A stretch of DNA of 64,000 nt from Cololabis saira (GCF_033807715.1 NC_084590.1:4875593-4939592), one strand, 5' to 3'. Shown: positions 1 to 13,079, counted from the first letter of the stretch. Notes: generated by a model not told the origin, from the letters alone. Made by a program: numbers and translations.

Positions 1-254
1 CCAAGAACCAGTGGTCCATGGACATTAATATTTGGTACAGTTACCCCAAGAACCAGTGGTCCATGGACATTAATATTTGGTACAGTTACCAAGAACCAGT
101 GGTCCATGGACATTAATATTTGGTACAGTTACCAAGAACCAGTGGTCCATGGACATTAATATTTGGTACAGTTACCAAGAACAGGTGGTCCATGGACATT
201 AATATTTGGTACAGTTACCAAGAACCAGTGGTCCATGGACATTAATATTTGGCC
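1..254. repeat. 43-bp minisatellite, about six units
   Basis: Tandem units begin at 1, 46, 89, 132, 175 and 218, so the period is 43 bp (45 for the first unit). Each unit carries the 10-bp perfect palindrome GTCCATGGAC. Units are nearly identical; the fifth has a small change (ACAGGTGG for ACCAGTGG). The array starts at or before the window edge and stops abruptly at 254, where it abuts the THAP-bearing repeat. No coding role is seen. Confidence 0.93.
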
Positions 255-427
255 ACCAATCCAGTTTCCTGATATTTATATGTACTTAATTTCTACGCCG
301 GGGAAATACACAAAGCAAAGCTTGAAGGCTTACAAAGGTCTTGACGCTTGGTCCGACTTCAAGGCAGGATTTGTTGTAGAAATTAAAGTGATGAGGACAC
401 CGAACTTTATGATTTGACCGTTTAACG

Positions 428-655
428 TTAGCTACCCAAAAATCCAACATTACCTGATACAAAATGGGAACCACAAATCCACGTTTCGGTGTCTGGAATC
501 CAGTTGTTTCTGAGAATTGCAGCGATCCATTTGTCTCTCTTATGCTTATTTTTTGGCAGTCTGTAAAACGATAACTCTGATTTATTGGTAAATCTATGAG
601 TACAGTCGATCGCACAACAGCTCTTTCCCATTTTAGATGTTTTCCAGTTGCTCAA
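428..655 (-). pseudogene. THAP zinc-finger domain fragment
   Basis: The minus-strand frame encodes a recognisable THAP domain, a C2CH zinc-dependent DNA-binding module related to P-element and Kolobok transposases. From Met9 (base 631) one sees Cys13/14, Cys18, then Cys61 and His64 in WICGSHF. This gives the C-x(3-4)-C-x42-C-x2-H spacing of the family. The hallmark Trp (DKWIAAI) and Phe/Pro (SFYRLP) positions are also present. The frame stops soon after the zinc ligands. No transposase body follows, so this is a domain-only relic. The second copy at 61683-61886 has a frameshift after the Phe/Pro motif and loses the C-x2-H half. The fragment could descend from a host THAP gene instead; its repetition with inverted termini favours a transposon. 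Confidence 0.75.
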
Positions 656-671
656 ACTGAAAGTTTACGCT

Positions 672-734
672 GCCACTCAGTCTTTCTGCCACTCAGTCTT
701 TCTGTCACTCAGTCTTTCTGACACTCAGTCTTTC
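672..734. repeat. 16-bp tandem repeat inside the THAP repeat
   Basis: Four consecutive units of about CCACTCAGTCTTTCTG start at 672, 688, 704 and 720. The sister element at 61906-61938 has only about two units, so the number has changed since the copies separated. Confidence 0.85.
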
Positions 735-735
735 A

Positions 736-1836
<1,101 letters not shown>

Positions 1837-1924
1837 TAAGCATAAAAACAACATGAACGTTCAACCTGAACACATCACTAATGAACCTAGCTGACAAAGC
1901 TGACCTTGTTGACGTAGCTGACGT

Positions 1925-2675
1925 TAGGGATGGGCGGTATGGACTAAAAGATTTATCACAATAATTTCTGGCATTTATCCCGATAACGATAAAAATGACG
2001 ATAAAAAAAATACCAATTCAACTCCACCTTTGTAACTATAAATCTATCACCACATTCAGTCTTTGGAGCCCCCAAATCACTGCTCTATAAGAATACTAAA
2101 TGCTACTAAACAGATACATTTATTCAAACTGTATGGCTCAAACAGTGGGATAACAGTGCAAACAGCAAAAGTACCATTGTCCTTCAAGTTTTCTTAGCTT
2201 ATAAAATCACAAAGTAGAAGAAAATACAACCTGATAAATAAAGAAACAGGACAAATAAATAAAAGTTCACTGAAAATAAAATCCTATCATTGATGACCTC
2301 TTCTAATATAAATAAAATGTGCAAATTAACCTGTGGTTGGAACATGCCACAAATTAGATACTATTGCAATTTGTTTTCCTAATAGTCAAACGTTATATCA
2401 AAATGTAACAACCATTTCCTTCTGTTTTTGCAGACTTTGCACATAATAGATGATGTTTGCTCCTCGTCTCTCTTTTTAAATCCAAACCAGTTCCAGATAA
2501 CGGAGCTGGAGCCCCGTTTAACGAGCTCCTCGCTCTCAGATCCGCCTTCCGCCATGTTTGTTACACAAAAACGTCATCAACGGGAATTTATCCTTTTTAC
2601 CGTGAGATACAAATTCTTACCGTGGGGAATTTTTTTGACGGTTTATCGTGAACAGTAAAATATCACCCATTCCTA
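1925..2675. mobile_element. hAT-type non-autonomous transposon
   Basis: The 751-bp element is flanked by a perfect 8-bp target duplication GCTGACGT (1917-1924 and 2676-2683), which is the hAT signature. The ends are inverted: TAGGGATGGGCGGTAT on the left and ATATCACCCATTCCTA on the right. There is no transposase frame. It sits in the intron after bcas3 exon A. Confidence 0.9.
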
Positions 2676-2683
2676 GCTGACGT

Positions 2684-3001
2684 AGCACAGTATCAACCAG
2701 CTTATTCAAACTGTAACTTCTAAAAAAACAAACTAGGAGCCACTCATTAATATCTAACTAAATCCAGTGGAGCACTGTTAAGAGGCAGATGTTGCACCGT
2801 GGCTTTGGCTCCTTCCACATGTCGAGTAACCTCTCAGAAAATGAGTAACGTCAGATTGAGATTTTCATGCCTCTGAATAAAGCTCAGATGGTTCCAGGAG
2901 CTCCGTGTGCTCATCTAAAAGAAATGTAGTTTGTACAGTTAAGAAATACGACCTGAGCAGCGAGGGACACCATCACCAGCTGTTCTGCATCTCACCATCA
3001 T
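2684..3001. other. Unique intron sequence
   Basis: No coding frame, RNA gene or repeat family is recognised here. Confidence 0.5.
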
Positions 3002-3235
3002 TTAAAGGGGACCTATTATGAAAAACAGGTTTTCTCTTGCTTTAACATATATAAAGTGGTCTCCCCTCAGCCTGACAACTCAGAAAAGGAGGAAACAACC
3101 AAATTCTGCAGTGTCTGTACAGCCGCCCGGATGAGCCGTCCAGTGTGATGTGGATCTACGAGCCAATAAGATTCTGCGCCCGTCGTTACGCAACGACGGG
3201 CCCGATTTACATAGGTTGCAAAAATGTCAGTTTGC
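3002..3235. mobile_element. T2/Kolobok-like MITE, left-end fragment
   Basis: It starts TTTAAAGGGGACCTATTATG and is homologous to the first 200 bp of the complete element at 8810-9265. The homology stops near ATTTACATAGGTTGC, so the right half and right terminus are missing. The TTAAAGGGG start fits the TTAAAGGRR terminus reported for T2-type MITEs. Confidence 0.8.
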
Positions 3236-3490
3236 TGGATGAAATATATTATTCCTGATAAAATAAGTTTGTTAGTGCACAGCTCTGCTCATGTGTGAGC
3301 TCATTGAGGCTTCTTGCTTCAGGAATCCCGGTCTTTGATTGGACGCTGCCTCGGCGTAGCCGCTGCTCATTTGCATAAAGTTTAGATTTTTCAACTTCAA
3401 ATTGACGCTCTGGACGCCTCCAACGCCTCCGTGGCCTCCGACGCCTCTCGCAGCGCTTTCATAGACAATGAATGTCAACCGGACGCCTGT
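3236..3490 (+). repeat. Repeat family Z, copy 1
   Basis: Bases 3237-3385 recur in inverted orientation at 17815-18010 (shared blocks include GTTAGTGCACAGCTCTG and GCTGCTCATTTGCATAAAG). The family is not recognised. The right part has a run of GACGC-type triplets (GGACGCCT, CGACGCCT). Confidence 0.65.
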
Positions 3491-4105
3491 GACGCTTTCA
3501 GTGTGAATCCAGGGTTAGTGTAAAAAAGTCCAACTCAACATTGTTTTCAGGAAGAATAATGAAATCCGTGGGATTGCTGTTCCTGACAGGAATGCTGTAT
3601 TGAAAGTTTACGATGTTTATTCTCTCCCTCTTACATGTGGACACTTTGCAGTGAAAGCCAGAAGTGCTGACCCAGCAAACGCTACTTCAGGCCTTGTTCA
3701 GTTCAGGATTATTGACTGGAAAAACACTGCGATCACACAAACACCCTCCCGGGCCCGTCTGTAGTCCGATCCGCTGACCGGCTGCACACTGAGCTCCGCT
3801 TTGATCCCACGCGCCGTAAACATTGCCTGCCAGCCGCGGCCCAGCGCCCGGGCCAGGGGTTATCACCACGCACTCCCCTCACACGCACACACAAACACAC
3901 ACTCAAACACACACTCACACTCACACACGCTGAGAGTGATAACGTCTGCAGCTAGGTGGGTGGAGAGACGCCTTATCTGTCTCCAGCAACCCGACATGTG
4001 ACCGGCTGCCGGTGACCCGGGGCCAGGTAAACAGACCTGGGTGATAAGGGAGGACCGGCATGTGGACCAGAAGCTGCAGATGCTGAAGGACTTAATATAT
4101 GGGAC
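3491..4105. other. Unique intron sequence with a GC-rich core
   Basis: No gene seen. A GC-rich stretch (3745-3865) is followed by an imperfect CA-rich tract (3876-3932). Neither looks like an exon of bcas3. Confidence 0.45.
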
Positions 4106-5560
4106 TGGGGGCCTTTGATTTGAACATTTTATTTCCAACATGCATGATAAAAAAGTGAAAAAAAAATGGAAAAAAAAAGAATACAAATCTTGTACAAAAT
4201 ATTGTGATAAAGTTCTTTATTTTCTGTAATGCAATTACAAAAACTAAAATGTCATACATTCTGGATTCATTACAAATCAACTGAAATATTGCAAGCCTTT
4301 TATTATTTTAATATTGCTGATTATGGCTTAGAGTTTAAGATTAAGATTCCCAGAATATTCAAATTTTTTGAGATAGGATATTTGAGTTTTCTTAAGCTGT
4401 AAGCCATGATCAGCAATATTAAAATAATAAAAGGCTTGCAATATTTCAGTTGATTTGTAATGAATCCAGAATGTATGACATTTTTGCATTACAGAAAATA
4501 AAGGACTTTATCACAATATTCTAATTTTCTGAGACAGTCCTGTATAATAATAGTTCATGGATCCACCAACATGCTCGAAACGGAGTAGGAATGAAGTAAC
4601 CACTTATCCAGTCCTCCCCCTGAATCTGACATACATTCTTACATATACAGAGTTTCAATAACTGTTCAATACAGTGATATAATACTCAATTATATGTATA
4701 TATAAATATAGTCAAAACAAAAGAAAACAAAACAAACACCCAGCATTTAGTTGTGCTACTATGCATGTATGTAATAATAGAAGTAATTATAATGTATAGT
4801 ATTACGTTATCATTACTTTACTATAATACTACAATATAATTGAGAACAATAGACAGCAGTGGTATAACAATATACTTGAATAACTATATAAGAGTAGATA
4901 TGCTATATATATACACTAGTTCATATATTTACCTCCAATTATATACATAAAAACATTACTATAAATCTATATATCGACATATCTACATATAACTATAAAT
5001 CAATATATATTAATAGAGATATAGATACACAAATACTGTACGTATAATACAACTCAATATATCCACATACCTACATATAATATATCTATATCCATAATAT
5101 ACATCTATATATCTACATATATTAATAAATGTACATATCTACATGTTTATTCACATCTGTATTTTGAATAGAAGTTTCTTTGTATCTTTTTTTAAATGGT
5201 GATATGTTTTTACTTTGTTTTAGCTCTGTGCTCAGGCAGTTCCACACTTTCATCAGCAGGTCGACATATATAATATATAATAATATATATATATATATAA
5301 ATATACATATATATATAATACAGAAGCTCTTCAGTGTTTGTGCGTCTGTTGACAACTTTAAAATTAAACTGACCCTGAGGTTGTAGCACCCTCTCTTTCA
5401 AAACATATCCCTCTCTAAGTGCTGAAGACTGAACCTGCAGCTCGCTGTCACCACCGGAACAACAGTCGTGTGCACATTTTACATCCGTATAGATCACTAT
5501 TGTACAACTCTAAAGATGGCAATGAATACATTCAAATGACAACATGGAAAGACATTTGGA
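4106..5560 (-). mobile_element. 5'-truncated LINE (L2/CR1-like), copy 1
   Basis: On the minus strand the right part (about 5245-5175) encodes WNCLSTELKQSK and SPFKKRYKE. This resembles the conserved C-terminal WNSLP...LKxSxSLxxFKxxLK tail of LINE reverse transcriptases. The left end, read on the minus strand, is a 3' tail with CATGCATG and AAATAAA-type sequence, as in fish L2/CR1 elements. The body is AT-rich and full of stops. It is broken by a palindromic MITE at 4197-4542. A paralogous copy lies at 53621-54248. The clade assignment is tentative. Confidence 0.6.
4197..4542. mobile_element. Palindromic TA-flanked MITE, copy 1 (left end lost)
   Basis: Two long arms are inverted copies of each other, each with CATACATTCTGGATTCATTA and AGGCTTGCAATATTTCAG blocks. 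The right terminus is CAGTCCTG followed by TA. The left terminus has degenerated. Sister copies at 25227, 43581, 48998 and 54249 show the full end CAGGACTGTCTCAGAAAATT and TA duplication, pointing to Tc1/mariner mobilisation. Confidence 0.88.
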
Positions 5561-5573
5561 GTCGAAAATAACA

Positions 5574-6198
5574 CTGACTACGTTTACATGCAGTCAAAAT
5601 TTGGGTTATTGCTAATATTCCGGTTACTGAAACATTCAGAATATTCCGTTTACATGGTAATTAATCATTCAGGATATCTGGATCAAACCAGCGACGCACG
5701 GAGAACGTCATGACGCAATTACCGTCATTTCTGCTTCTTCTTCCTGTATCCAAATTCAAAACAAATGCTGCTTCACGCAACTTTTCTCTCACCTTCTTGT
5801 AAATCTTCTATCCCGGTACTTTCTACCGTCTACAAATGCAGAAATGTTCATATCCTTCATTACATTTATGAAGTGATTAGTCTCCTCCTGGTCTTGGTTT
5901 CTCCGTGTTTAGAAGAACTTCCTGGACTCAAAAGACCAGGATTCCTTGTGAACAGAGCATGTGCAGAAAACAGATTCCTGTTCCGTTTGATGGGGATATT
6001 CCGTTTGGCGTTTACATGACCCAATATTCAGGTTTTAAAAGGAGTAACCCAGGCAAAGCGCATTATTAGCGCATTAGAGCAAATTGGGGTTATTGAAAGG
6101 GGTTATTGGTGTTTACATGGCCGTGCAAATTCAGGTTATTGCCAATATTGGGGTTTTAAAAGGGTTATTGATGCATGTAAAGTAAACGCAGTCACTGA
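5574..6198 (+). mobile_element. Repeat family W, copy 1
   Basis: It begins TGACTACGTTTACATGCAG and ends with the roughly inverted GCATGTAAAGTAAACGCAGT. Inner landmarks include ATATTCCGGTTACTGAAAC, GATATCTGGATCAAACCAGC and GGTTATTGATGCATGTAAAG. Three further copies are in the window (37900, 51603, 63269). An open frame of about 84 codons (5765-6019) recurs among copies, but it is explained by recent common descent. The family is probably a non-autonomous DNA transposon; its superfamily is unknown. Confidence 0.85.
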
Positions 6199-6963
6199 TT
6201 GCATCATAGGTGTCCAAGGCTGACAACCATGAAGCCCTTTTGTCATTTTCCTGGTAATATTGACTTCTTCTATGTAAGCGGCTTGTTTGTCTTCTCTCTT
6301 CGGCCTTATCCTTCGGTCCATCTTTGTCACATTCTCCTCATTCCTGTAGAGATCCTTTCAGGTGAACGGAGCTGCATCGTCTCCCTGACTGCTGCTGTCA
6401 CATATTTAAACATCTCCCCGCGTGGCTCGTACGTCACCGTGTTCGTTACGCAGCGATGCCTGCTCAGCATCCCCGGAATGTGCTACTTCCACATCAACAC
6501 CTCCACATCACGTGACTCAAATACATTCCAGTTTTTGAAGATAGCATTCGACAACAGTTTGATATGACTGTTGCACGGAGTGCACTTTCAGGTGTTCCTC
6601 TTACCTGATCAAAATGGACCTGACAGTGAAGTGCAGGCACCTATTTACAGTCGGAGCCCTGACAGGTCTATTATGGCCAATTACGACGCACACAAAGTAG
6701 CTCTTTATTATCTCTGAGTCGTCCCTAATCAGCCCCGGCAGAGGTCAGGCCTCTTCTTTCACTCATCTTTGTGAAGCACAGTAATCGTCTGGTATGTCGA
6801 GGATGCCCCATTAACTGTCATTGCTGGGGACAATTACCTAGCCCGACCTGGCAACAGATTAGAAAGGCCTTCAGTCACAGAGAGCCATTCTCTCCGACCG
6901 GCCGGCTGAAGGGCTGGACATTCCGTCTTAACCTTCTCCTAGATTTTTCTGCTTTTGTATTTT
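6199..6963. other. Non-repetitive intron island
   Basis: No repeat family recognised and no bcas3-like coding. The 6640-6930 part has mixed composition without simple repeats. It is one of the better candidates for a conserved noncoding element, but conservation cannot be judged from one sequence. Confidence 0.4.
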
Positions 6964-7104
6964 AGAATAGAATAGACTAGAATAGAAAGCCTTTATTGTC
7001 ATTATAATAATAGAATGAGATTAAGCAGCAGCTCCATAAAAGTGCACCCATGTAAAAGGCTATGTAAAAACAAAATAAGAAACAGACGATATAAATATAT
7101 ATAC
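6964..7104. repeat. Interspersed repeat tail (TAGAATAGAATAGA...)
   Basis: It starts with TAGAA repeats followed by AAGCCTTTATTGTC, then AGCAGCTCCATAAAAGTGCA. A second copy with the same blocks is at 45527-45610. This is probably a SINE or LINE terminus; class not certain. Confidence 0.6.
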
Positions 7105-7396
7105 TACGGAAGAGTATCAGGGCCATGCAGGAGAAAAAATATTTGAGAGGGGTTTGATTTTTTTTTTATTGTGCGCTTCGAGAAAAACGTCGAAATGTCA
7201 AGATTAATGTTGAAATACAATTTCAAGAATAACGTCAAAATTTTGTGTATAAAGTTTAAATTTTGTGAATAAAGTTGGAATTTTGAGAATAAAGTTAAAA
7301 TACATTTCGACTTTTTTCTCGAAATTGTACTTCAACATTAATCTCAACATTTCGACTTTTTTCTCGAAGTGCACAATAAAAAAAAATCCATTCAAT
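7105..7396. mobile_element. Repeat family X, copy 1
   Basis: It starts with CTACGGAAGAGTATCAGGGC and continues CAGGAGAAAAAATATTTGAG. It then becomes an array of short units such as TCGAAATGTCGAGAAAAAAG, the second half inverted relative to the first. This is a foldback element lacking protein capacity. Confidence 0.8.
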
Positions 7397-7910
7397 GCAA
7401 TATTCTTTCACTCATTTATATGCAATATTCTTTCATTCATTCATTTTCATCGTGTATGTATACGGAAGAGTATTTAGGGCCTGGCAGGAGAAAAATAAAA
7501 ATAATATTTTAGAGGAGGAAGATTTTCTTTTCATTAGGAACTTCGAGAAAAAAGTCGAAATGTTGAGAAAAAAGTCGAAATGTCCAGATTAATGTTGAAG
7601 TACAATTTCGAGAAAAAAGTGGAAATGTTGAGAATAATGTCGAAATTTCGTGTACAAAAGTCGAAATTTTGTGAATAAAGTTGGAATTTCGAGAATAAAG
7701 TTGGAATACATTTCGACTTTTTTCTCGACATTTCGACTTTTTTCTCAAAGTGCATAATGAAAACAAATCTTCCTCCTCTAAAATATTATTTTTCTCCTGC
7801 CTGGCCCTAATACTCTTCCGTATATATACACAATGAAAATGAATGAATGAAAGAATATTGCATATAAATGAGTGAAGAATATTACAAATGAATGGATGAA
7901 AGAATATTGG
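7397..7910. repeat. Long inverted repeat with family X element at its core
   Basis: The left outer arm (about 7397-7458: GCAATATTCTTTCACTCATT...) is the inverted form of the right outer arm (7834-7905). Between them lies a complete X element at 7459-7833. It is bounded by ACGGAAGAGTATT on the left and AATACTCTTCCGTA on the right, and its interior TCGAAAT units are also inverted. The whole unit can fold into a cruciform with arms of about 250 nt. Confidence 0.8.
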
Positions 7911-8067
7911 CCAGTATGAGGTAGCTCATTGGTCCAGAATGTTCCCAGCTTGGGGAGAGAATCTGTCCCTGAGTCTGTTCTGGCCCGTATGGACCTGACG
8001 CGCCTGCCAGAGGGCGACAGGTCAAAGAAATGGAAACCGGACAAAGAAATGGAAACAGGTCTAGGTT

Positions 8068-8240
8068 TTCAAGATGGCGGCGCGTGCAGATGCAGCGGCT
8101 CACAGCTCTCCCTATTTGTGCCTTTTTTTTAATGCTTTTCGTGTGTTGCACTTTCGTTTTCATCCACTTGTGATTTAGTATTTTCCTAGCCCTGCCCATC
8201 TTCTCCAGCCGGTTCCGTCCCAGTTCCTCACCGCTCTTCT
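8068..8240 (+). mobile_element. Possible LINE 5'-end fragment with YY1 motif
   Basis: The stretch contains AAGATGGCGGC (8071-8081), the exact YY1 consensus, followed by a GC-rich then T-rich sequence. This resembles the 5' leader of L1-type LINEs. No downstream ORF is attached. The assignment rests on composition and the motif only. Confidence 0.3.
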
Positions 8241-8540
8241 CTAGTTATTTTGAGCAGCGTTTTAAATGATGGATGCTGTTTCAGCACACTAACACCTAAT
8301 CAGCCTGTCACCTAACGCCTTTGTCCCATTTCATTGACCCTCCTCTGAAAGTGTATTGTCTTTTGCAGCCTATCTGTCTGGTTTCCTGCATGTCTGACAT
8401 GCTCAGGGAGATCCTATCTCCTCAAGTGTCTGCTCCCTGAGTGTGAGGAGCTAGACTAACAAAGGGCGCCATCACCTTTTTTTTCTATGTTTTTTTTAGT
8501 AACAGTCATTTATTTAGTCAACAACAGGCTCAAATCAGAT
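8241..8540. other. Unique intron sequence
   Basis: Nothing recognised beyond homopolymer T runs. Confidence 0.4.
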
Positions 8541-9405
8541 TGAGTGCGTTTACATGGGAAGTTGAATTCCTTTTTTTTTTCACAATATGTTTATTGTCAT
8601 TTTTTAATTTTTCAGACTTACAACATTTACGCATACATTACATAGACACACATACACTTAGCTTGCACCATTTTCAATTGAAATATAAATAATATATCGA
8701 ATTAACCAATCAGGGAGGAAAAATAAAATAAATAAATTAAACAGAAATAAAAAAATTGGTTTATTCCCATTTTAAATCCGAATAGAATAATTCCACGATT
8801 CATTCCACTTTAAAGGGGACCTATTCTGAAAAACATGTTTTCTCTTTAACATCTATAAAGTGGTCTCCCCTCAGCCTGCCAACTCAGAGAAGGAGGAAAC
8901 AACCAAATTCTGCAGTGTCTGTACAGCCGCCCGGATGATCCTCCAGTGTGATGTGGATCTACGAGCCAATAAGATTCTGCTCCCGTCGTTACGTAACGGC
9001 GGGCGCGATTTACATCGGTTGTCCTCCGATGCGTGAAACCATTTCCACAACTAACTCCGCCGGCCGGAGCTTCCGCCATTTATTCGTAGCGGTTTATCGC
9101 GTCATTCAGGCAGCCAATCAGCACAGAGCCTCATTATGGGAAGATAAAGACATGGTCAGAGGCTGAATTTCTAATTTATTTAGCAAAAACAATCGAAAGC
9201 TTGTTTTTAAGGCATTCAAGGCCTGTTTAAAATAGGTATTAGATGCCATAATAGGTCCCCTTTAAATTAATTCCGGTCTTTCTTTCTGCTCGTTCCCTCG
9301 CCCGTCTGTCGCCATGACGCTTATATTCCACGCTGGGCTTCTTTTCCAAACAAAGTTTCAAGATGATTTGTGGTTAGTTTCCTAATGAGATTAAATAAGT
9401 TATGC
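8541..9405 (-). mobile_element. Repeat family V, copy 1, interrupted
   Basis: Outer parts match the copies at 33476-34192 and 57766-58397 in reverse orientation. Examples are GCGTTTACATGGGAAGTT at the left and TCGCCATGACGCTTATATTC on the right. It is interrupted by AT-rich sequence (8570-8760), itself like a LINE tail, and by a complete TTAA-flanked MITE (8810-9265). Confidence 0.75.
8810..9265. mobile_element. T2/Kolobok-like MITE, complete
   Basis: Both ends are TTAA. The inverted termini read TTAAAGGGGACCTATT on the left and AATAGGTCCCCTTTAA on the right. TTAA target duplication with TTAAAGGRR termini is characteristic of T2-type (Kolobok) MITEs. It is nested inside a family V element and has a truncated sister at 3002-3235. 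Confidence 0.85.
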
Positions 9406-9511
9406 AATACGGGTTCTTGTAACATCCTGGTGGCTGTAAAGACCATTCACCTGGAATGGTCACATTCAGGCGGACACTGACATACAACTTAGCTCGGGAA
9501 GTACATAACAG

Positions 9512-10267
9512 CAGTTGGGTAGTAATGAGTTACATTTACTCCGTTACATTTACTTGAGTACGTTTTGGGAAATGTTGTACTTTTAGGAGTAGTTTTGAAT
9601 CACTATACTTTTTACTTTTACTTGAGTAGATTTGTGAAGAAGAAACTGTTCCTCTTACTCCGCTACATTAGGCTACGTTGAGCTGTTACTTTTCTTTTAT
9701 CCCTTTTATCCGCGTACGCGTCAATCTCATGACATCACTGGGTGATTCTTTGGGAAAAATGTTTGTTTTTGCATGTTTTGTCACATTTACACAGACTCAA
9801 ACACACAGAGTTTCTATGAGTTCATGTTTGTTTTAGTTCTGCCTGGTTAAAAAAGAAAAGTACAAAGGCTTGAAATGTTGTGCTACTTGTGCTTAATTCA
9901 TTTTTTTTTATTCTGTTATTTTATTTATTTATTTATTTATTATTTATTTATTAAAGTACTTGAATTTACTTTAAGATTCTTTTAATTTAAGCTATTTTTT
10001 TATTTATTTTATTTTATTTTATTGATTTAATTTACCTGAAGATGATTATTTTGTACTTTTGTCTGTTTGAATGGTTGTGTTAAAAAAATAAATCAGACGT
10101 TACTCAACAGTTACTCAGTACTCGAGTAGTTTTTTCACCAAGTACTTTTTTACTTTTACTCAAGTAATTATTTGGATGACTACTTTTTACTTGTACTTGA
10201 GTCATATTATTCTGAAGTAACAGTACTTTTACTTGAGTACAATTTTTGGCTCCTCTACCCACGTCTG
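9512..10267. mobile_element. hAT-type MITE just upstream of bcas3 exon B
   Basis: It is flanked by the perfect 8-bp duplication CATAACAG (9504-9511 and 10268-10275). Ends are CAGTTGGGTAGTAATGAG and CTCTACCCACGTCTG. Subterminal regions are packed with TACTTTTACTTGAGTA-type repeats in both orientations. There is no transposase. The right end is 86 bp before the exon B acceptor, so branch point and pyrimidine tract are confined to the short remaining space. Confidence 0.9.
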
Positions 10268-10272
10268 CATAA

Positions 10273-10910
<638 letters not shown>

Positions 10911-11139
10911 AGAGTCATCACCAGAAAAATAACACCAGAAAAATAACTTATTTGACAATTTTCACCTGTTTCAAGTACATTTACACTTGAAATAAGTAGG
11001 AAAATCTGCCAGTGGGACAAGATTTATCTTCTCATTACAAGCAAAAAAATCTTGTTCCACTGGCAGATTTTTCTACTTATTTTAAGTGGAAATCTACTTG
11101 AAACAGGTGAAAATTGTTGTTTTTTCCAGTGATGAGTCT
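10911..11139. mobile_element. Foldback MITE
   Basis: The left arm (GAGTCATCACCAGAAAAAT, then GACAATTTTCACCTGTTTCA) is the inverted form of the right arm (GAAACAGGTGAAAATTGTTG, then TTCCAGTGATGAGTC). The inner parts AAATCTGCCAGTGGGACAAG and CTTGTTCCACTGGCAGATTT are also inverted. The whole element is therefore a near-palindrome of about 229 bp with no coding capacity. The type is common in fish introns. Confidence 0.88.
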
Positions 11140-11562
11140 TAAAAAGACTTTTGTTGCCATTGCTGGTTGAATAAAATGAACAAGAATCCGTCAGAGTTGT
11201 TCTTTCGCTGATGTCACATCGTGACTCAGACGTCCAGTCATACAGCGAGTGAGCGCCACACTGCGGCTGAGTGACGTGCGGAGCGTGAGCGTACCGAGCA
11301 GTATGTACAGCAGAGTGTAGTCGTATTCGGAGCTGGCTTTCAGGGCGATTGCTCCTTACATGCTCAAGCTCCGACTTTGATGAACTGAAAACATTTTAGG
11401 TGGAACATCCTGAAACTTTCAAAGATGAATACGATGAACCAACACTAAATGTTTTGACTCAAGCTGCAGGACTCGTAAATGTGGTATCCAGGTGGGGCGA
11501 TAAGTTACTTTGCATGTTTGACTATCACTATTATTTGAATTATCAACAAAATTGGCCTAAAA
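11140..11562. other. Unique intron sequence
   Basis: No gene or known repeat recognised. The region 11225-11320 is CpG-richer than its surroundings. Confidence 0.4.
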
Positions 11563-11760
11563 ACTACGGAAGAGTATCAGGGCCATGCAGGAGAAAATAT
11601 ATTTGAGAGGGGAAGATTTTTTTTATTGTGCACTTCGAGAAAATAGTTGAAATGTTGAAAAAAAGAGTCAACATTAATCTCGACATTTCGACTTTTTTCT
11701 CAACATTTCGACTTTTTTCTCGAAATTGTATTTCAACATTAATCACGACATTTGTAAAAC
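11563..11760. mobile_element. Repeat family X, copy 3 (partial)
   Basis: It begins ACTACGGAAGAGTATCAGGG, continues CAGGAGAAAATATATTTGAG, then TCGAAAT/TTTCGACTTTTTTCT units. The right terminus is missing and the array ends in AATCACGACATT. Confidence 0.75.
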
Positions 11761-12424
11761 ACTATTTGAAGCCACTGGCACTGGTTTTGTGCAGCGGGCT
11801 GACACAGATCCATGCAGTCGGAGCTGCACTGAGTGACCTCAGAGGTGTTGCTCAGAGTAAAATCTCACAGTTCTCACTAGTGAGCGGCTTCCAGGAATAT
11901 CCTTGAGCTTTGATAGGTGTACTGAAGCCTGTGCCAAGCCTGTGGACGTGCTGCACACTTCCCAGAACTCCGTGACTGATAACGGACCAGCAGGAATGTT
12001 TACACAATATCATCTATTTAAGAATTTGCATTTGTTTTATACTTGTATGTGGTACTTTGAACTTGGAGTGTGAAAAGGATTTTTAACCTTCATACATATG
12101 GTGCAGGACAAAAGTGTTGTTTTGGAGGAAATAGGACGTTGGTGTTATATGTGCTGCTTAGTAGAAGACCAGTTTACAGGGCTCGTTTGGTGCCTGGTTA
12201 TGGGCTTGCCAAGTAGTGGCATGACCATATTGCAATCGTCCAGAATGGCCCAAAGGGCAATGTTGCTAGCATTTTGCTAACGAGCTAAAGTCTCAAAAGT
12301 CCCAATGCACACCAGCGGGTGTACAGCATGACCCCGCTCTGATGTGGAAGAAAAAAATCCCCAAAAAATAAAACACGGCCAGAAAAACCTGAAAAAGGAA
12401 GGCGGTATATTAGTATACAGAAAA
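11761..12424. other. Unique intron sequence
   Basis: No feature supported. A short open frame (12098-12280) has no recognisable protein similarity. Confidence 0.4.
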
Positions 12425-12960
12425 GGTTTCCCTGTTCTTATCCTTATTATTCCGCACTCTTTTTTCGTCCGTTAATACGGCCCGAACCGCAACGTGCACC
12501 CAAGCATGGCATACATCGTTAGATGCGTCTCCATCTTGCCTCGATTGGCATTACTTTTCTCAGTCAAAAGTGTTACCGTGGGAACGCTAGATGCCAAAAA
12601 GCAAAAAAAAAGGCGAAAATTCGGACGCTTATTGCTCGGCCGAACTTTATCGTAGAGACATCTTTCAAATTTACAAACAATCAGCCCGATTGTCCCTAAA
12701 CGGCCTTACAATATCATCCTGCTAATTATTACGGTTTTTGCGATACTTAACTTTCCATTTTAAAAAAAATGCCATTTTACTTTGGACGCTTGTTGCTAGG
12801 CAACAGGTTATCGTAGAGACATCGTACAAATGTTCCCAGACTCGGCACGCTGTGGACTTCAACATATTCAAATTTCATGAAGCTGTGATTTAAGGAAATT
12901 TTATGTCAAAATCCATGCCAAACGGCCCCATCCCCAAAGGTTTATTAACAACTCTAAACC
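12425..12960 (+). repeat. Repeat family Y, diverged copy 1
   Basis: Blocks such as CGAACCGCAACGTGCACCCA and AAAAGTGTTACCGTGG correspond to blocks of the copies at 14271-14731 and 20336-21150 (CGAACCGTAACGTGCACCCA at the latter). It is more diverged than those two. Confidence 0.6.
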
Positions 12961-13079
12961 ACACCCCCTGCAGCGAGCACAGGAATGGATGAAATACAAC
13001 CGTAAAGACCTCAAACTGACATAGAACCACCCCGAACACAACCACTACAGACCCAAACCAAAGCAGCAAGAGGGGACGA

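Larger units (their letters stand above)
266..735 (-). mobile_element. THAP-bearing repeat, copy 1
   Basis: This segment is repeated almost base for base at 61499-61935. The shared part starts near TTTCCTGATATTTATATGTA and ends in short CACTCAGTCTTTCTG repeats. The distant copy has 13-bp perfect terminal inverted repeats. This copy has lost recognisable ends, since the left side runs into a minisatellite and the right side has diverged. The repeat nature suggests a non-autonomous DNA transposon that carries a THAP coding fragment, rather than a host gene. Confidence 0.7.
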
